A DNA stretch of 64,000 bases from Larix kaempferi (Eukaryota; Streptophyta; Pinopsida; Pinales; Pinaceae): NCBI GenBank assembly GCA_027924585.1, contig BSBM01000191.1, positions 992,001 through 1,056,000 of the forward strand, read 5' to 3'. This document shows positions 11,966 to 23,579 of this stretch, piece by piece; the stretch's first letter is position 1; every line of letters starts with the position of its first letter. A program made the translations under genes and the position numbers. The notes under the pieces were generated by a model that worked only from the letters and a program-made list of their open reading frames with translations, was not told where the DNA came from and did no database searches.

Positions 11966-12918
11966 GAAAAATTTTGAAAATTTTGAAAATTTTCTTAACT
12001 ATTAGTGCTGAGCAGGAAGCATACTTACCTCTACAACTATGATAGGTATCCCACCATCTATCCAAGGCAAGGAAGGGTACATTATGGATATCTCTGGGGC
12101 ATTTCATAAGACTCAACACCCTCATTAGAATCATATTAAAAAATCATTGTGTGCAGATGTAAAACAAATCAATTATGCACAGTGGAATTAAACTATCCAC
12201 ACACATTACTCATGTAAACAACATATCAATAGTCCTCAAATTAATACAGTGCAGAAGTAAATACATAGATAGAAAAACACTTATCTCCATTTTGCATCTG
12301 TCCCAAACAACTAGCTATGTCGCTGCAACGTTCCACCCAACCATAGGCTAGTTGTGTTTATCAATCTCTCAACACTACTGCCACCCCCGAGCTGGGCATG
12401 ATTCTTACAAGGAAAAGGGGACATTCACTCTCTCATAGACAATTAATCATTTCATCTGAGCCAAGCCAATCCACAGCTGGGTTTATCAGGCTACATTTGA
12501 ACCCTGGAGGCTTACACTCAAGCCCAAGCCAAAGCAATGGAGAACCATAACCCATACCCCAACATACTCTGTCTACTCACAACAAAAAAATGATCATTGG
12601 GAAGGGATAGACATTTACAACAAAGGTGTCTACAAAATAGGGTCCACATTGGCTCTCCCAACTCGTGGTTCACCCAAAACTAACTTTGGAATTTAGAATT
12701 CAACCTCAGGGAGAAAACCGATTTCTCCCACTGGTTATGATCCTTTCCACTAGCCCAAACTACCTCCAGGAAGACCCAAAATCGTTCTGTTCTCTTCCCC
12801 ATTGGTAACAAACACAAAAATGCCCCTTCCCAGCTAGAAAGATGAAGGAGAACACATAAAAACCATGGAGGAAAATGCCCAGGAAACTAGAGCTGTGTGA
12901 GAGAGCAAGGAAATCGTG
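11966..12918. other. Region joining array and 5' LTR of the non-coding element
   Basis: No gene is visible. The inner end of the 5' LTR must lie here or further left, but I cannot place it because the matching part of the 3' LTR lies outside the window. No clear primer binding site was found. Confidence 0.5.
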
Positions 12919-13419
12919 AATAATGGCTTAGAGAGCAATTTCGTGGCTCTTTTCTTTCCCAAGGAGACAAACACGATTTTCCATGAAGGGTGGATTTCCC
13001 ATACCCTAATTTGGACAGCCATACCTATCCATTCCCAAGGCATTAACTGCCTCAACCAACTCTTGGGAGAAATGCATGATTGGGTACAAAAGTGAACATG
13101 GGTAGTTGAGGGTTTGATGGGTTCTCTCCTTGACACTTGGCTTGACTTGATTGGATCCAAGGGTTTGAATATTTCCCTCCCAATTCCTTGTAAAATCATG
13201 CCCCCATCTCTTGTTGCATTGCATAGGTAGTTGTGGGTATTTTATTAAAAATGCATATTTACATGATGTTTGAATTTCCAACGTGCTTGGATAGCACACG
13301 AACCATACGCATCAATAAATCGATGGCGGGGCCTTGGCCTTGAGCTCCTCACCATGATTTTATAACAATATTACATCATTTACATTTTAATGCAATAGGG
13401 TCAAGATGGGGATGTTACA
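12919..13419 (-). repeat. 5' LTR of the non-coding element (minimum extent)
   Basis: The minus strand starts TGTAACATCCCCATCTTG at 13419 and matches the LTR copy 4926-5425 along 500 bp. Its outer edge abuts Copia 3'-end sequence that recurs near 63840-63950, which places the insertion boundary at 13419/13420. The LTR continues left of 12919 for an unknown distance. Confidence 0.75.
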
Positions 13420-13734
13420 TAGATCCGATAGGTTGAGCAGTATGCTTGTAATCAGTCCTAGGATGCTCTTTCGAGGTTTTGTTAATGCACATAATCAGTC
13501 CTGAGGATTCCATAGTATGGCCAGTGATGATGAAGACCTACAGGTGGTGGGCCTACATCCAGTATGAAAAAGGACTGGCTCTTTAGAACTTCCTATGATG
13601 AGTAGATTCATAGATTGATTGAGATAGAAGCAATAGTGACGATGATGATGACTCGATGACGATTATCTAGTGACGATGATCTAGAGAAGAAGACTTGTGC
13701 TAGAAGACCCGTGTCGAGAAATACCTTCCTAGTT

Positions 13735-13743
13735 AAGAGGGAG
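13735..13743 (+). promoter_or_regulatory. Polypurine tract of the Copia remnant
   Basis: AAGAGGGAG abuts the LTR start TGTTGATG. Position and composition match the plus-strand primer of LTR retrotransposons. Confidence 0.7.
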
Positions 13744-14444
13744 TGTTGATGTATATGTAAATTTGGAATGTATTTCACCCATGTATCTCATATATGTATA
13801 TTGTACTCCTATAGAGATGGTATTATTCCTCTATACGGAAGTGTTTGTATTCCTACAGAGATGTTATTATTCCTCTATATGGAAGTGTTGTCATTTATAT
13901 TGTAAGTGTTGTAACTTATACTTGATGGGTTATTAGACCACCTTGTTGGGGTCGGCCCTGTATAAGTCATGTGGGTCGAAGTGTTATTAGACCACCCTAG
14001 TGGGGGTCGGCCATGTGGGTCAAAGGGTTATTAGACCACCCTATTGGGTGTCGGCCTAGTCAACATTGTGTTATGTGGTTAAGTTGAGGCTGACCTAGTA
14101 AAGGTTATTAGGCAAGTCAAGTCAAGTATAATTAGAGTGCGGGAGGCACTCTATTTGATCATTCTATTCTCTCACACACTCTTTGAGAGAGGTGCACTTG
14201 TGGAGGAGGAGAAGCTGCTGCTAGGAGATGTCTATCCCTTATGATTGGGTTGTATCATTGTTCTATCTATCTCTGAGGAAGTTATTGGGGTTTTTCACCT
14301 TTATGGTTTTCCCCAAGTAAACTATGTGTCTCTTGTGTGCTTGCATTATTGTGTCCATGATTGATATGCTGTAGAAATGATGTACATGTTGTTCTCCCAG
14401 TTAAGATCCTAGATCAGATTGAAGTAAATTCTGAAAAATTAACA
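13744..14444 (+). repeat. 3' LTR (701 bp) with amplified upstream block
   Basis: It begins TGTTGATGTATATG and ends AAATTAACA like the other family LTRs but is about 95 bp longer. The extra length comes from repeats before the TATA region. The segment with GTTATTAGACCACC and GGGTCGGCC occurs three times between about 13928 and 14065, and the TATTCCTCTATA(C/T)GGAAGTGTT segment occurs twice between about 13820 and 13890. The hairpin next to the TATA position has different arm sequences that still pair. Confidence 0.9.
14134..14152 (+). promoter_or_regulatory. Variant LTR hairpin with compensatory changes
   Basis: Arms AGAGTGC (14134-14140) and GCACTCT (14146-14152) pair around GGGAG. In the other LTRs the equivalent arms are AGAGATC and GATCTCT. 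Two neighbouring base pairs differ and both are compensated, which supports selection for pairing rather than chance. Confidence 0.6.
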
Positions 14445-15300
14445 GAAAATAACGACAAAAAAATTAGGAAAGTCCACCAAATCTTGCTCCTCAAACCATG
14501 CACTAGCATTTGATGAAAAATAGCATTTGTAAATTATATAAAGTCCACAAAAGTTACCTCCTTAATTCACAAATAGCTACTTAAGACATGTACTCTAGCA
14601 CTTTGATGAGAATAACATGTTTAATTAGAGAAAGTCCACCAAGCAAGGCACTCTTATCTCCAAAAGTAACCATCATCAAGGGATGCGATTTATCCATGGG
14701 AAATGATAGCATGTTTAATTAGGGGAACCTTCAAGAATATCCTCCTCAAGCTATGTGCTCGTCTCTTGGACCAAAATAGCAAAGGAAAATACAAAAAACC
14801 TTCAGAAATCCCTCTCCAACTCATGTGCTCTGTCTTGGTAATAAATAACAAGTTTAAGTATGGAAATGCTACCAAGCATCCTCAAGTTATGTGCTCCATT
14901 TCTTGGATGAAATTCGGATGCATCACCCAAAAAGTCCACCCAGTCAGTCTAGAAGGTGGGTGCATATCTCCATGAGTAAAAATAAGAGTGTGCAACCCTT
15001 GACAATCTGCAAGAAATATTCTAGACTCTAGTGCTCCATATCCTATAGAAAATAGTTGTAAAATGGTATTCAAACCCCCTCAAAATATAAAAAAAATAGT
15101 ATGTGTCAAAACCCTACCTGTAGGGAAGCTCCCCCTTCCCCATGCTCATGCTCCTAAAGCTTTCTTTGGAGGGGAGCATACTCTTGGAACAATTTGCTGT
15201 GCTACCAAAGTGATACCCATGTTCGTGAAACAATTCCCCATGCTCTTAGAACAATTCCTGTTGCTTGTGGCAAGATGCTTAAAAAGTTAGTATATAGTAT
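14445..15300. repeat. Diverged tandem repeat around AAAGTCCACCAA
   Basis: Imperfect units about 80-95 bp apart combine (A)AAAGTCCACCAA / CTTCAAGAAT, CTCCTCAA.C.ATG.(A/G)CTC and TAGCATGTTTAATTAGGG-like parts. The array loses resolution towards 15000. The segment 15100-15290 contains repeated GAACAATT(C/T) and CCCCATGCTC motifs. ORFs here are not supported as genes. Confidence 0.5.
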
Positions 15301-16400
15301 AATTATATATCTTTCTCGGTTTAGAATCTAGATTCAAGAACTTAGAATAATGTCTTTATTATGGCCTATTTTGTAAACATTATATGGTAGTGGTATTTTG
15401 AACTATTTATTGTATATTACAACTCTTTGGACATGATTCCCTATTTCATTTCAGGGTTGAAGTTATCTCTTACAGTGTTGATGAAAAATGTTATTTGTTG
15501 AAACTTGAAAGTTGAAGGTTGATGTTGTGGTTCATGCTTTAATGATTATAATTAATGTATTACAAGGATGTGTGTTTCGTATTTTTTGCAACTAATTCAC
15601 CACTGCATACGTTTTTGAGTATATGTATTAAAATATATAAATATATATATTATATAAAAAAGACTCCTAGAGCACTTAGCTGTTGGATGTTTTTTTTAAA
15701 TTAGTGCTTTATGCTTCGACTTCCTGGTTCACTCTTGCTTCCAACAGCTATGGTCAAAACAGACATGGTCCCCATGAACATAATTATCCGCCAAAAATAT
15801 AGTTTTCCAACTAAAAATAGATTGAAAATGCCATTGTTTTGGAATAAACGGAAGTTTGAACCATGGACTAATATATATTTTTTTTCATAGAAAAACAACT
15901 TTATATTCAAAAGGGATGAATATACATGTTTCAAGTTCGAAAAGACATGACTTCTGGTGCTTAAGGCACACTACAACCTACCATTATTCAAAATCCTTTG
16001 ACTGTCATACAAACATGGCCTGTACCATGGACTAATATTTATAATGTGTCTCTGAAAATATGATTATCTTGCCATTTTGAACACTTTTTAAAAATATATA
16101 TCTTCTAAAAATAAAATTTCCAAAAATAAAAACTTCTCTGCTATGCTCCAAATTTGAACCACAAGTCTCGGACCCCAATGGGTATCCAAATATGCTGTCA
16201 TCTGTTGCTGAAAAAGACCAAGTTTCTAAAGCTGAATCAAAATTCTGAAAGTTCCCATTTGTCTATCCTCATCCCCTCATGCATCTTTCAGAATCGGCAT
16301 GGAAATCTGATGCATGGGGGAAAACTACTAAAATAGAATGCGGGAAGGCTGAATTAAAAAGCTGCTAAAGCCTAAAATAGCACAAGATGTGATTCCCCCC
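15301..16400. other. Intergenic DNA, no gene seen
   Basis: AT-rich sequence with AT dinucleotide runs near 15630-15660. No coding pattern or repeat structure stands out on either strand. Confidence 0.5.
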
Positions 16401-16408
16401 TGGTATAC

Positions 16409-16606
16409 TAATCTCTGAATAATCCCTGAAGCTCATACATTGCAACTCTCAAATAAGGTTGGGCTGGAGCAAAGATCTCCACCAAGGTACCTATATTGCC
16501 AGGGGACTCATAAACCATCAATGTTGAATGATGAACTTTGTAATGCTGAGTCCATCCCGTATAATTCCCGTTTCTGACGTGGTTCAAGCCTCTCCAATCT
16601 AAGTTC
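16409..16606 (-). other. Possible exon of unknown gene
   Basis: On the minus strand a good 3' splice site, TTTTTCTGAACTTAG, precedes an open stretch of about 63 codons that ends at TAG near 16409. An alternative frame begins LERLEPRQKRELYG and has two TGA stops. I recognise neither. It lies downstream of the CCCH-like gene on the same strand and could be one of its later exons. Confidence 0.25.
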
Positions 16607-17525
16607 AGAAAAAGAAATACAAAACAAGAGAGGATATTGCTTCTAACAAAGATGAAACAACTATTGTCACAAGTCACATGTTACACTTCCTTGTTGTTCA
16701 CTACAGATTGCATGTATGTACAAATGGGGCTAAGGCCTTGAGTACATATACGTTTAGGGTGTTAAGTTTGTTACCCCTAAACCCTCAAGTGTGGGAATGT
16801 AATCCCAACCAATTAGCCACCAATGCAGTTGAAAAGTCCAATAAATTGGATTGACATACTCCAACATCACCCCTTAAACGCAAATTTGGAGAGGGGGCAT
16901 AATTTCATAAATCCTTAGAACCATGGAGGGGTTATTGGTGATGGTGGATCTCTCATTTCCCTGGCTAGATGGAGAACTGATTTGTCTCGGATATGGTTCA
17001 GTTCTATTGTTGCGTATATTTCATTTTTAGATCGAGACCCATTTCCAAATTGAGGCCTAACCCTTTCATTTTAATTCAATGAAGCAGTAGAACCAGTTGT
17101 TCTGGCAGGTGATATTTTCCTCCAATCTCAGTAAGGGCTCTTAGAAATAAAGCTTTTGGCTGTTAATAGTTTTAATATTAGATCGATGTTGACAAAAATA
17201 TTTTTCTTTATGTCTTCTACTAAGAAATTTTCATTTGGTAATGTCCCTACCCTTATTTCTTGCGGGAGGGAAACTTGTTTTGAGGACTTCTCTTTTTGTT
17301 ACTGCTCGATAAGAGGATCCTAATCCCGCTTTGTTGATATTGGTCCTAAAACAATTTTGGAGGTTAAAGGTAAAATAGCTCATAGATTTGCTTGTGCTTT
17401 TGTATTGTGTCCTCTTTTCTTATTCTAGGCTCCGCAAGACACTAGAAGCACTTCATTAATTTTAATGGAATAGTTACATTGCATGCACCATTATCTGCAG
17501 ATTCATCTTCAATGTAAGATATAAC

Positions 17526-17942
17526 CTAAACCATCTTGCACTTATCCTTTTCCAATTGAACAACACACTTCTCTATGTTTTCAAAGGATTTAGAACAATA
17601 AGGACCTCCCAAATGTACATTCTTTGATACTTCATCTTTCCCTCCTGCATTTGATAAAGATGCAGTCATATACTCTAAACCAAACTCTGGCTTGTCTGAA
17701 GATAAAGTATTTCCTGCAAACAACGTGTTTTGCACGCAACCCCCCTCAGTTTCATGTAAAGGATAATCTCTACCATTGTCATGAGATATCCTCTCTTGCA
17801 CCATGATATTACCACCGCCCCCCAAAAAATTATGTTTTTCATGCAAGCTATGAAGAGAAATCTCTTCAAAGCATTCATCTTCAGAGTAATAAATTATAAT
17901 GATTGATCCAATTAAATATTCCGTACTCTCAAATTGAAGCAC
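17526..17942 (-). pseudogene. 3' exon of the CCCH-like gene
   Basis: An open frame of about 138 codons with a Gly run (FLGGGGNIMV) and a Ser/Asn/Asp-rich composition, ending at TAG near 17526. No catalytic motif is visible. It is grouped with the upstream blocks by strand, spacing and composition. Confidence 0.35.
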
Positions 17943-18620
17943 CTGAGTGGCATTGCAATAAGTACCAATACCACACTCAAAAGGACAAGAAGTACTAATA
18001 TCTTGTAACTAGGAATCTTTTGGAGTTTCTACATAGAACTCTACTTTTCTCATTGTAAGGAAAAATTGTGATATATGAAGTATTCTTGTCACCTTGATTT
18101 GGTGGAACAACATGTCCAGAAACCAGGGTATTATCCGAGATGCTTGATGTAGCCAAATTACTCTAGTGCAACATTGTGCTCTGCAGTTATTTTGCAGGTG
18201 AATAATGGCAATTCTGGTCAAAACCTGAGGCCAACTTCCCCTTAAATATTGATGTGGTAGTGCCAAAATCCATGTTTATATCTTTTTCTGGTAGATTCAA
18301 ATTGGGTACCAATGTTGATGCATTAACTACATTTGAAAAAGAATTTTCCCCTCTGGTTGAGGACGTGATGAAGTATCGACATTATGATTCCAAATTGAAA
18401 AGTAAATGCGGGAAGAATCAGTTGAAAATCCATGAGTATCATCTTGTACTATTGTTTTCCCATAATAATGAAAACCCATTGCATTCAGTTCAGTCTAAGA
18501 TGACCCCTCTCTATTTAAATCTCCTTTAAAATCATGAAGGGGAAGTTTTAGATTATTTTTAAAAATACCTTCCACCTTAATCCCAGAGCTTTGTGGAGTT
18601 TTTAGGCTAAGTTTCAACCA

Positions 18621-19037
18621 TTAGTCTTCATATTCTTCAATTTTATGTTGTCTACAAACAAATTTGACACAACTTGACCATAGTTCATTTTGTTCATTAC
18701 TGATATTCGAAGAACCTTCCCTATGTTCATAAGGTGCTTTTTCATGTGTAACATCACAAACCTTTGTATTCGGGACATAATGACCTGCATATGGAGAACT
18801 TAGTGCACTCTTCATGCATCCTCTGATGGGTGCAACTGTCTTACATTTGGTGTTGACAGTGTTGTACAAACCAAAATGAGAATAATTACATGGAATCCCC
18901 TTACAAACATAACACGAACATGAAGATACTCTTGTATGACACCCATGTGCATTTTCTAGTTGAGAACAATAGTTTCTTTTCCCAAGTGAAGGATCTTCAT
19001 CAGATTCACTTGAATAATGTTTCACTTCCTCTTCCAC
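18621..19037 (-). pseudogene. Cys-rich exon of the CCCH-like gene
   Basis: An open frame of 138 codons with clustered Cys: CSQLENAHGC, SSCSCYVCKG and PCNYSHFG. The spacing resembles degenerate CCCH fingers. Acidic and Glu-rich ends flank the cluster. The opposite strand carries no better frame. Confidence 0.4.
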
Positions 19038-19255
19038 CTATGAAAAGAATGCATATTTAAACAAAAAGAGTTTCGTGGATAGTAATGGGAATAATTATGT
19101 TCAATAACATAAGTGCTTCTTCTTTCAAGACAGGCATGTGATTTGCAGGCTATATTCAACTTTTGCATTTGGTTTTCTAATTGCTTGATATCATGATTGT
19201 ACTAATTTAAAGTTGAATGACATTTCATACAACACCTTTCAAGGGATCTAGAGAA

Positions 19256-19744
19256 TTATTTTACACTTCTATTTCTTGATGTTGTCCTACTCCTGCTTCT
19301 TCTCCTTCTAATCATGCTTCTTCGGCTACGCCTGCTTTTTGTGCATCTATGTATCCTGAAATTAAATGGATCTAAATTTTCTTCTTTGTACCTACTCCTC
19401 CCTCTGGGGTGAGAGTCAATCTTACTTGACCTATTATATTCAGTCCTTTTGTAATGTCTATGACTCTTGGAGCCTAATTTATTGCCACCAATTCTCCTCT
19501 AATCCTCACTATAATCCATATAACATCCAACTAGTATTTGATGGTTGGTTCTTTCATCATCTCTAAAAACCCTGTAAATCATACCCACCCTGTTTTTTTC
19601 AGTTTTCTCACTACCTATTCTAAACAGACAGCTATTAAAGTGACCGCATCCTCTAGATTCACTGAATTCACAAGTAATTTTGCAATTTTTACCATTCTTA
19701 TCATGGACACTGTCTTCACATGGAACATCTCGGCATAGTTCCAT
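19256..19744 (-). pseudogene. Exon with zinc-finger-like and RS-rich parts
   Basis: The frame opens after a splice-like GTTCAG, encodes the imperfect CCCH finger, meets one TAG after MDYSED (CAG to TAG would restore Gln), and continues about 76 codons through an Arg/Ser/Lys-rich segment to TAA at 19256-19258. The open continuation after the stop shows the stop is recent compared with the gene. Confidence 0.4.
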
Positions 19745-19813
19745 TTTTGCACTGAACCAATGGATTCAAATTTATATTTCAAAACCAAAATGACTCATGC
19801 CAAATGCTTAATC

Positions 19814-20150
19814 TTAATGGTTGAAACTTGAGGCCAAGTGCAAGTCCAGGTGAATTTGGTAGGATAAGTACCTCTAAACTATTGCATCTAGGTCGAATGT
19901 AGAGCCCTCTCCATTAACAAGGAGCTATTTACCAACCAGAATAAGAACATCAAAGATGAATTCACAACTATGGATGCAACATATTTTAATGGTTGATGCT
20001 AGATGCAATTCTTGGGTGAATTTGGTAGGATAGATACCTGTCAATTGTGGCATCTAGGTCAAATGTAGAGCCCACTTCATTAACAAAGGGCCATTTACCC
20101 AACCAAAATAAAATACATCAAATATGAAATCACTACCATAGTGTTGACAA
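19814..20150. repeat. Direct tandem duplication, unit 174 bp
   Basis: TAATGGTTGAAAC at 19814 and TAATGGTTGATGC at 19988 start two copies that share GTGAATTTGGTAGGATA, TGCATCTAGGTC and AATGTAGAGCCC. The copies are diverged by point changes and small gaps. Confidence 0.75.
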
Positions 20151-20541
20151 GTATAAAATTCCCTTGTCAACATAGCAAGTTCACTTGGCATAAGGGCCCA
20201 ATTAGACCTTCCTATGTTTGGTGTGGCGAACCCTTTGGTTTATGTCCCAACTTCCTTTATTGGTTAAAGAATCTAAATCTAAAATGTAGATGCAAGTGCT
20301 CATGCTAATCTAATAAGAGAAAAAGAGACATGAAGCCAAATATATAAGTGCAACACGGTGCACTGGAATAATTTCACAATTGAACAAATTACATGAATTC
20401 TAGGACCACTAACAACAGGCTAAGGAGAGGCTACAAGTATAGTTGAATGCTACAGCTTCACACCAATTAGTTAGCCAAAATGGCATAAGACAAGTTAAGC
20501 TAAGATATTAGGTGCTTGTATCATGTACAAGAGTAGCGAGG

Positions 20542-20783
20542 AATATGTGGATGATCTATTTATTACCTGTTCTTTTTCAAAAGTTGTGTGGAATGGACAA
20601 GTTGGAACAGAGGTATTTGAAAGAATGTGTTTTTATCATGGTCAATTGATAAGCAGACGAAAAATATGTGGATGATCTATTTGTTACCTGTTCTTTTTCA
20701 AAAGTTGTGTGGAATGAACAAGTTAGAACAGAGGTATTTGAAAGAATGTGTTTTGATCATGGTCAATTGATAAGTCTGAAACT
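20542..20783. repeat. Near-identical tandem duplication, unit 121 bp
   Basis: Two copies starting AATATGTGGATGATC at 20542 and 20663 differ at only a few positions, so the duplication is recent. No coding role is evident. Confidence 0.85.
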
Positions 20784-20871
20784 GCTTTTAAGGCGTTTCC
20801 TTTTTTTGTAATCTGTGGTATTTGATTATTGAGGAATGGAATGATTTTTTAAGTTCTTGACTTGACTCCAG

Positions 20872-21015
20872 CAAAAGTTGCTCACAAAATCAGGGTATCT
20901 TTTCAGGGGAGTTGGGAAGCCTCAAAACAAAAGGCTCAAAGAGTAGTAAATGAACCAAAAATTGAATATGAAAAGGCCAGGGGATTCTTCAATGGGGCAT
21001 GTCAAGGAACTATTG
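20872..21015 (+). other. Exon-like block of an unknown gene
   Basis: A 144-nt open block is preceded by CTTGACTCCAG and followed by GTATGT, a plausible splice pair, and is a whole number of codons. It encodes a basic, Lys-rich stretch including FQGSWEASKQKAQ. I do not recognise the protein. It lies upstream of and on the same strand as the NOT1 fragment, and could belong to that gene or to another captured one. Confidence 0.35.
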
Positions 21016-22246
21016 GTATGTGTTGGGCAGGTGTTATCCTTTTCTTTGATTCTACACATTATGTTTTTTTGGAAATATGCTGCTGGACAAGGAACAATTA
21101 ACTGTGCCAAGTTCTATGCATGTTGGATTATTTTCTAAATAACAACAAAAACAGGTTTCAAATTTTTGCAGGTATTTGAAAATTCCTATTAAGTGTAGAA
21201 AACTCCTCAAAATATCCTTATTACAAGCCAATAAACCTTTTATCTGAAAACACATAAAAGGACCCAGCTAACCAAATACAAGAAAACGTGGACAAAGGTT
21301 TTAATTTTGGGAAATGAACTGTCCATTGTGAGCCTCTTCCATGGTTGTGACTTCTATTCTATGTTCCCGAACTTGAGGCAATCCATGATGTCCTTTTGAT
21401 GCTGCTTCTGCTTTCCTACACTGTGGCTTCATCTTCTCTTATCTCCCCTACCGACCCAATTAACAGAGTAGTTGCTAGAGACTGCAAACTCCTTGCAAAT
21501 CCTAATATTATATTATAGTGCATTTTGAGATTCACTACCCATCTTATTCACTCTGCTTTCATGTTTCTCAAGATGTTTTTCTATCTTATGTATTGCTACT
21601 CTTTTTTCCAATTGCAAGTTGGGGTATTCCACTGCCTGATGCATCCCTTCAATCTACTCTGAGAGGTTCCTCAAAACTCATTTGATGTCATTAAAATTAT
21701 CCACCGGATATTGACAAGAATAACCTTTTGAAAAAGTATGAGGATGAAAATTTTCCATATGAAAGATCACTAGCTCTTTGGTGATTAGATTGTTAAAGAA
21801 GGTGAAAGAGCACTAGCTCTTTGTCTTATTCCCTGGTTGCAGTAGAAATTCCATCACAGTTGGCCTTCTTTTCACTTTTGTGTTCATTTGTTGGATATTA
21901 AAACAATTATCTTATCTTATATTATCTGCATTTTTATGGATAGGTTGAATTCTAGTCTAGAGGGGGGGTTATGAGAATATTTGTGGAGGAGAGGTGCTTC
22001 CATCTTATCTGTCTAGTGTTAATGCTATATCTCATCCATTTTAAACAAATGGTTTCGATACATGTTTTCCTTTATTTTTCATATTTAAAGTTTGAACTAG
22101 ACAACTGAATGTACACATTGTAATCAAATGAAATGAGTTTGTTAATGCCATTTATGTTTTCTTTAGAAGCTTATAGGATATGGATTGGATGGTAGCATTG
22201 TGTTGCTCCAGATCTTCTTGGATCATGTGAATTTGTGCAAAGGATA
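21016..22246. other. Intergenic or intronic DNA, no gene seen
   Basis: No recognisable domain. It could be intron sequence of the fragment that follows. Confidence 0.4.
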
Positions 22247-22488
22247 TGTGTAGAACATGCAGTTGAAATCAAAACTGCAGTTGAAGTTAGAACTCCTTTC
22301 TATTGTAGTTAAATATCGGATGCATCAACCAAATTTCAGTACAGTATTTTTTGAAGCTGTCAAGAATACTCATACACGTGAAACTATCCTTGGGAATTTT
22401 TCAAAGACCTTGCATTTGTCATTACCTGAGCAGATTGGATTGGGAATGGCCTTGGTGGACTCAAATGATAAAAATCAAAGCCAAGAAG
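22247..22488 (+). pseudogene. NOT1-like exon A
   Basis: About 80 codons stay open, with the NOT1-type segment PNFSTVF followed by the LPEQIGLGMALVDS segment. The exon ends cleanly at AAG|GTATGC. Confidence 0.6.
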
Positions 22489-23579
22489 GTATGCATAGTA
22501 ACATATCACTATTCATCTAACAGTTGTGTATGTTTATTATGAGCATCTCACTATTCATTATTGGAAATAGGGGTTTCTGAAATAATGGAGTCAGTAATAG
22601 GTAATAGTAACAGAGCATCATTCAAATTTAATATAACATGAAATATTGTAAACTAGCCATCCCCCACTCTAATAAATCTTCTATAACCATGTAAATCCCA
22701 TTTCATCACCTATCAAGTTTTTTATGTTGATATTACTCCTTATTGTTTTGTTGTTCATTTTACTTTTATGTTGTTGATTTATGGATGAGATATTTTCAGA
22801 CTTTTCCATGCTTTTCTAATGGTATGTTGCAATTGTTTTCACACTTTTTGAATGGTTTATTTCTTCCAAACTTCAAGGAGCTTGTACATATTTTCCATAT
22901 ACTTATGAATTGATGAAAATATCTCAATATAATTTTGGTAAGGTAACCCACTCACCTAAAATTTAATGAGAACCGCAATGACATGTGTTGATCAAGGTAG
23001 ACACAAATTGGTGTACGACACAATTGGTTTTCATAACCCTTGACAAACAATGTGGTTGTATAAATATCACTTTGCTTTTTGTTTTGGTTCTACCATTTAA
23101 ATCTTCTTTCTATGGTATAGACTATTGAGAATTTTTTATACTAGTATTATCTAGGACAACAAGATCAAATGTTGTACTCTCTTTGGTGATTTCTCCAAAA
23201 GACATGCATGTGGCTATAAGCACTTGTTCTTTAGTTGTTTTTTCCTGAATAAATTAAAAGGGTTAATTAATATAGTTTATGAATTTGTAATTGCATAAAT
23301 TGTAGATTTTGTCGGAAGAAGTAAATTGTAGGGGTTTTTGAAATACCAAACATCACTATTACTGACTCCATTATTTACAAATGAAGTGAATGTTGTTAAT
23401 TCCTTGAGGTATGCACATTCTTTAAATATTTTTTCATGTATTGTTGTGTTAATAGTTATGACTTAAGAATTTATCATAAAGGTAGGATCATGGCCTTAAC
23501 GGGAACGCAATTAGATTTTTTTCTTTTATTAGCAATGTATGCATGTTTCTTCATTTCCATAACATTTTTTTGCTACAAG

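Larger units (their letters stand above)
4926..13419 (-). mobile_element. Non-coding LTR retrotransposon (LARD-like or fully decayed Gypsy-type)
   Basis: Two copies of one sequence, 4926-5425 and 12919-13419, lie in the same orientation about 8 kb apart and read TGTAACATCCCC... on the minus strand, an LTR start typical of plant Gypsy-type elements. Just inside the left copy is a purine tract on the minus strand, as expected before a 3' LTR. The right copy begins abruptly inside 3'-end sequence of an older Copia (13420 onward), as expected for a 5' LTR at an insertion boundary. I therefore read one minus-strand element whose 3' LTR was later split by Copia-1. No gag or pol domain is recognisable in the roughly 7.4 kb between the LTRs, only tandem arrays and a younger solo LTR. 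Superfamily placement is inference. Confidence 0.65.
13420..14444 (+). mobile_element. 3' end of an older Copia-1-family element
   Basis: The segment 13420-13734 shares CCTAGGATGCTCTTTCGAGG and flanking sequence with the 3' untranslated part of Copia-2 near 63840-63950. It ends in a purine tract, AAGAGGGAG (13735-13743), directly before a family LTR (13744-14444). The remainder of this element lay to the left and was displaced by the non-coding element. The flanking pair of the target duplication is not in the window. Confidence 0.85.
17526..19744 (-). pseudogene. Decayed multi-exon gene, CCCH-zinc-finger-like and Arg/Ser-rich
   Basis: Four open blocks follow one another on the minus strand: 19744-19256, 19037-18621, 18530-18009 and 17942-17526. 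The first holds a Cys pattern CEFSESRGCGHFNSC, close to the C-x7/8-C-x5-C-x3-H zinc finger but with the last His replaced, and ends in a stretch dense in Arg and Ser (RRSRSRTTSRNRS type). The second has further Cys/His pairs including PCNYSHFG. The third and fourth are rich in Ser, Asn, Gly and Asp, like the low-complexity tail of plant CCCH proteins such as the FES1 / C3H38 group. In-frame stops and shifts in blocks one and three mark it as a pseudogene. RNA-binding or splicing roles known for that group are inference here; the family call is tentative. Confidence 0.4.
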
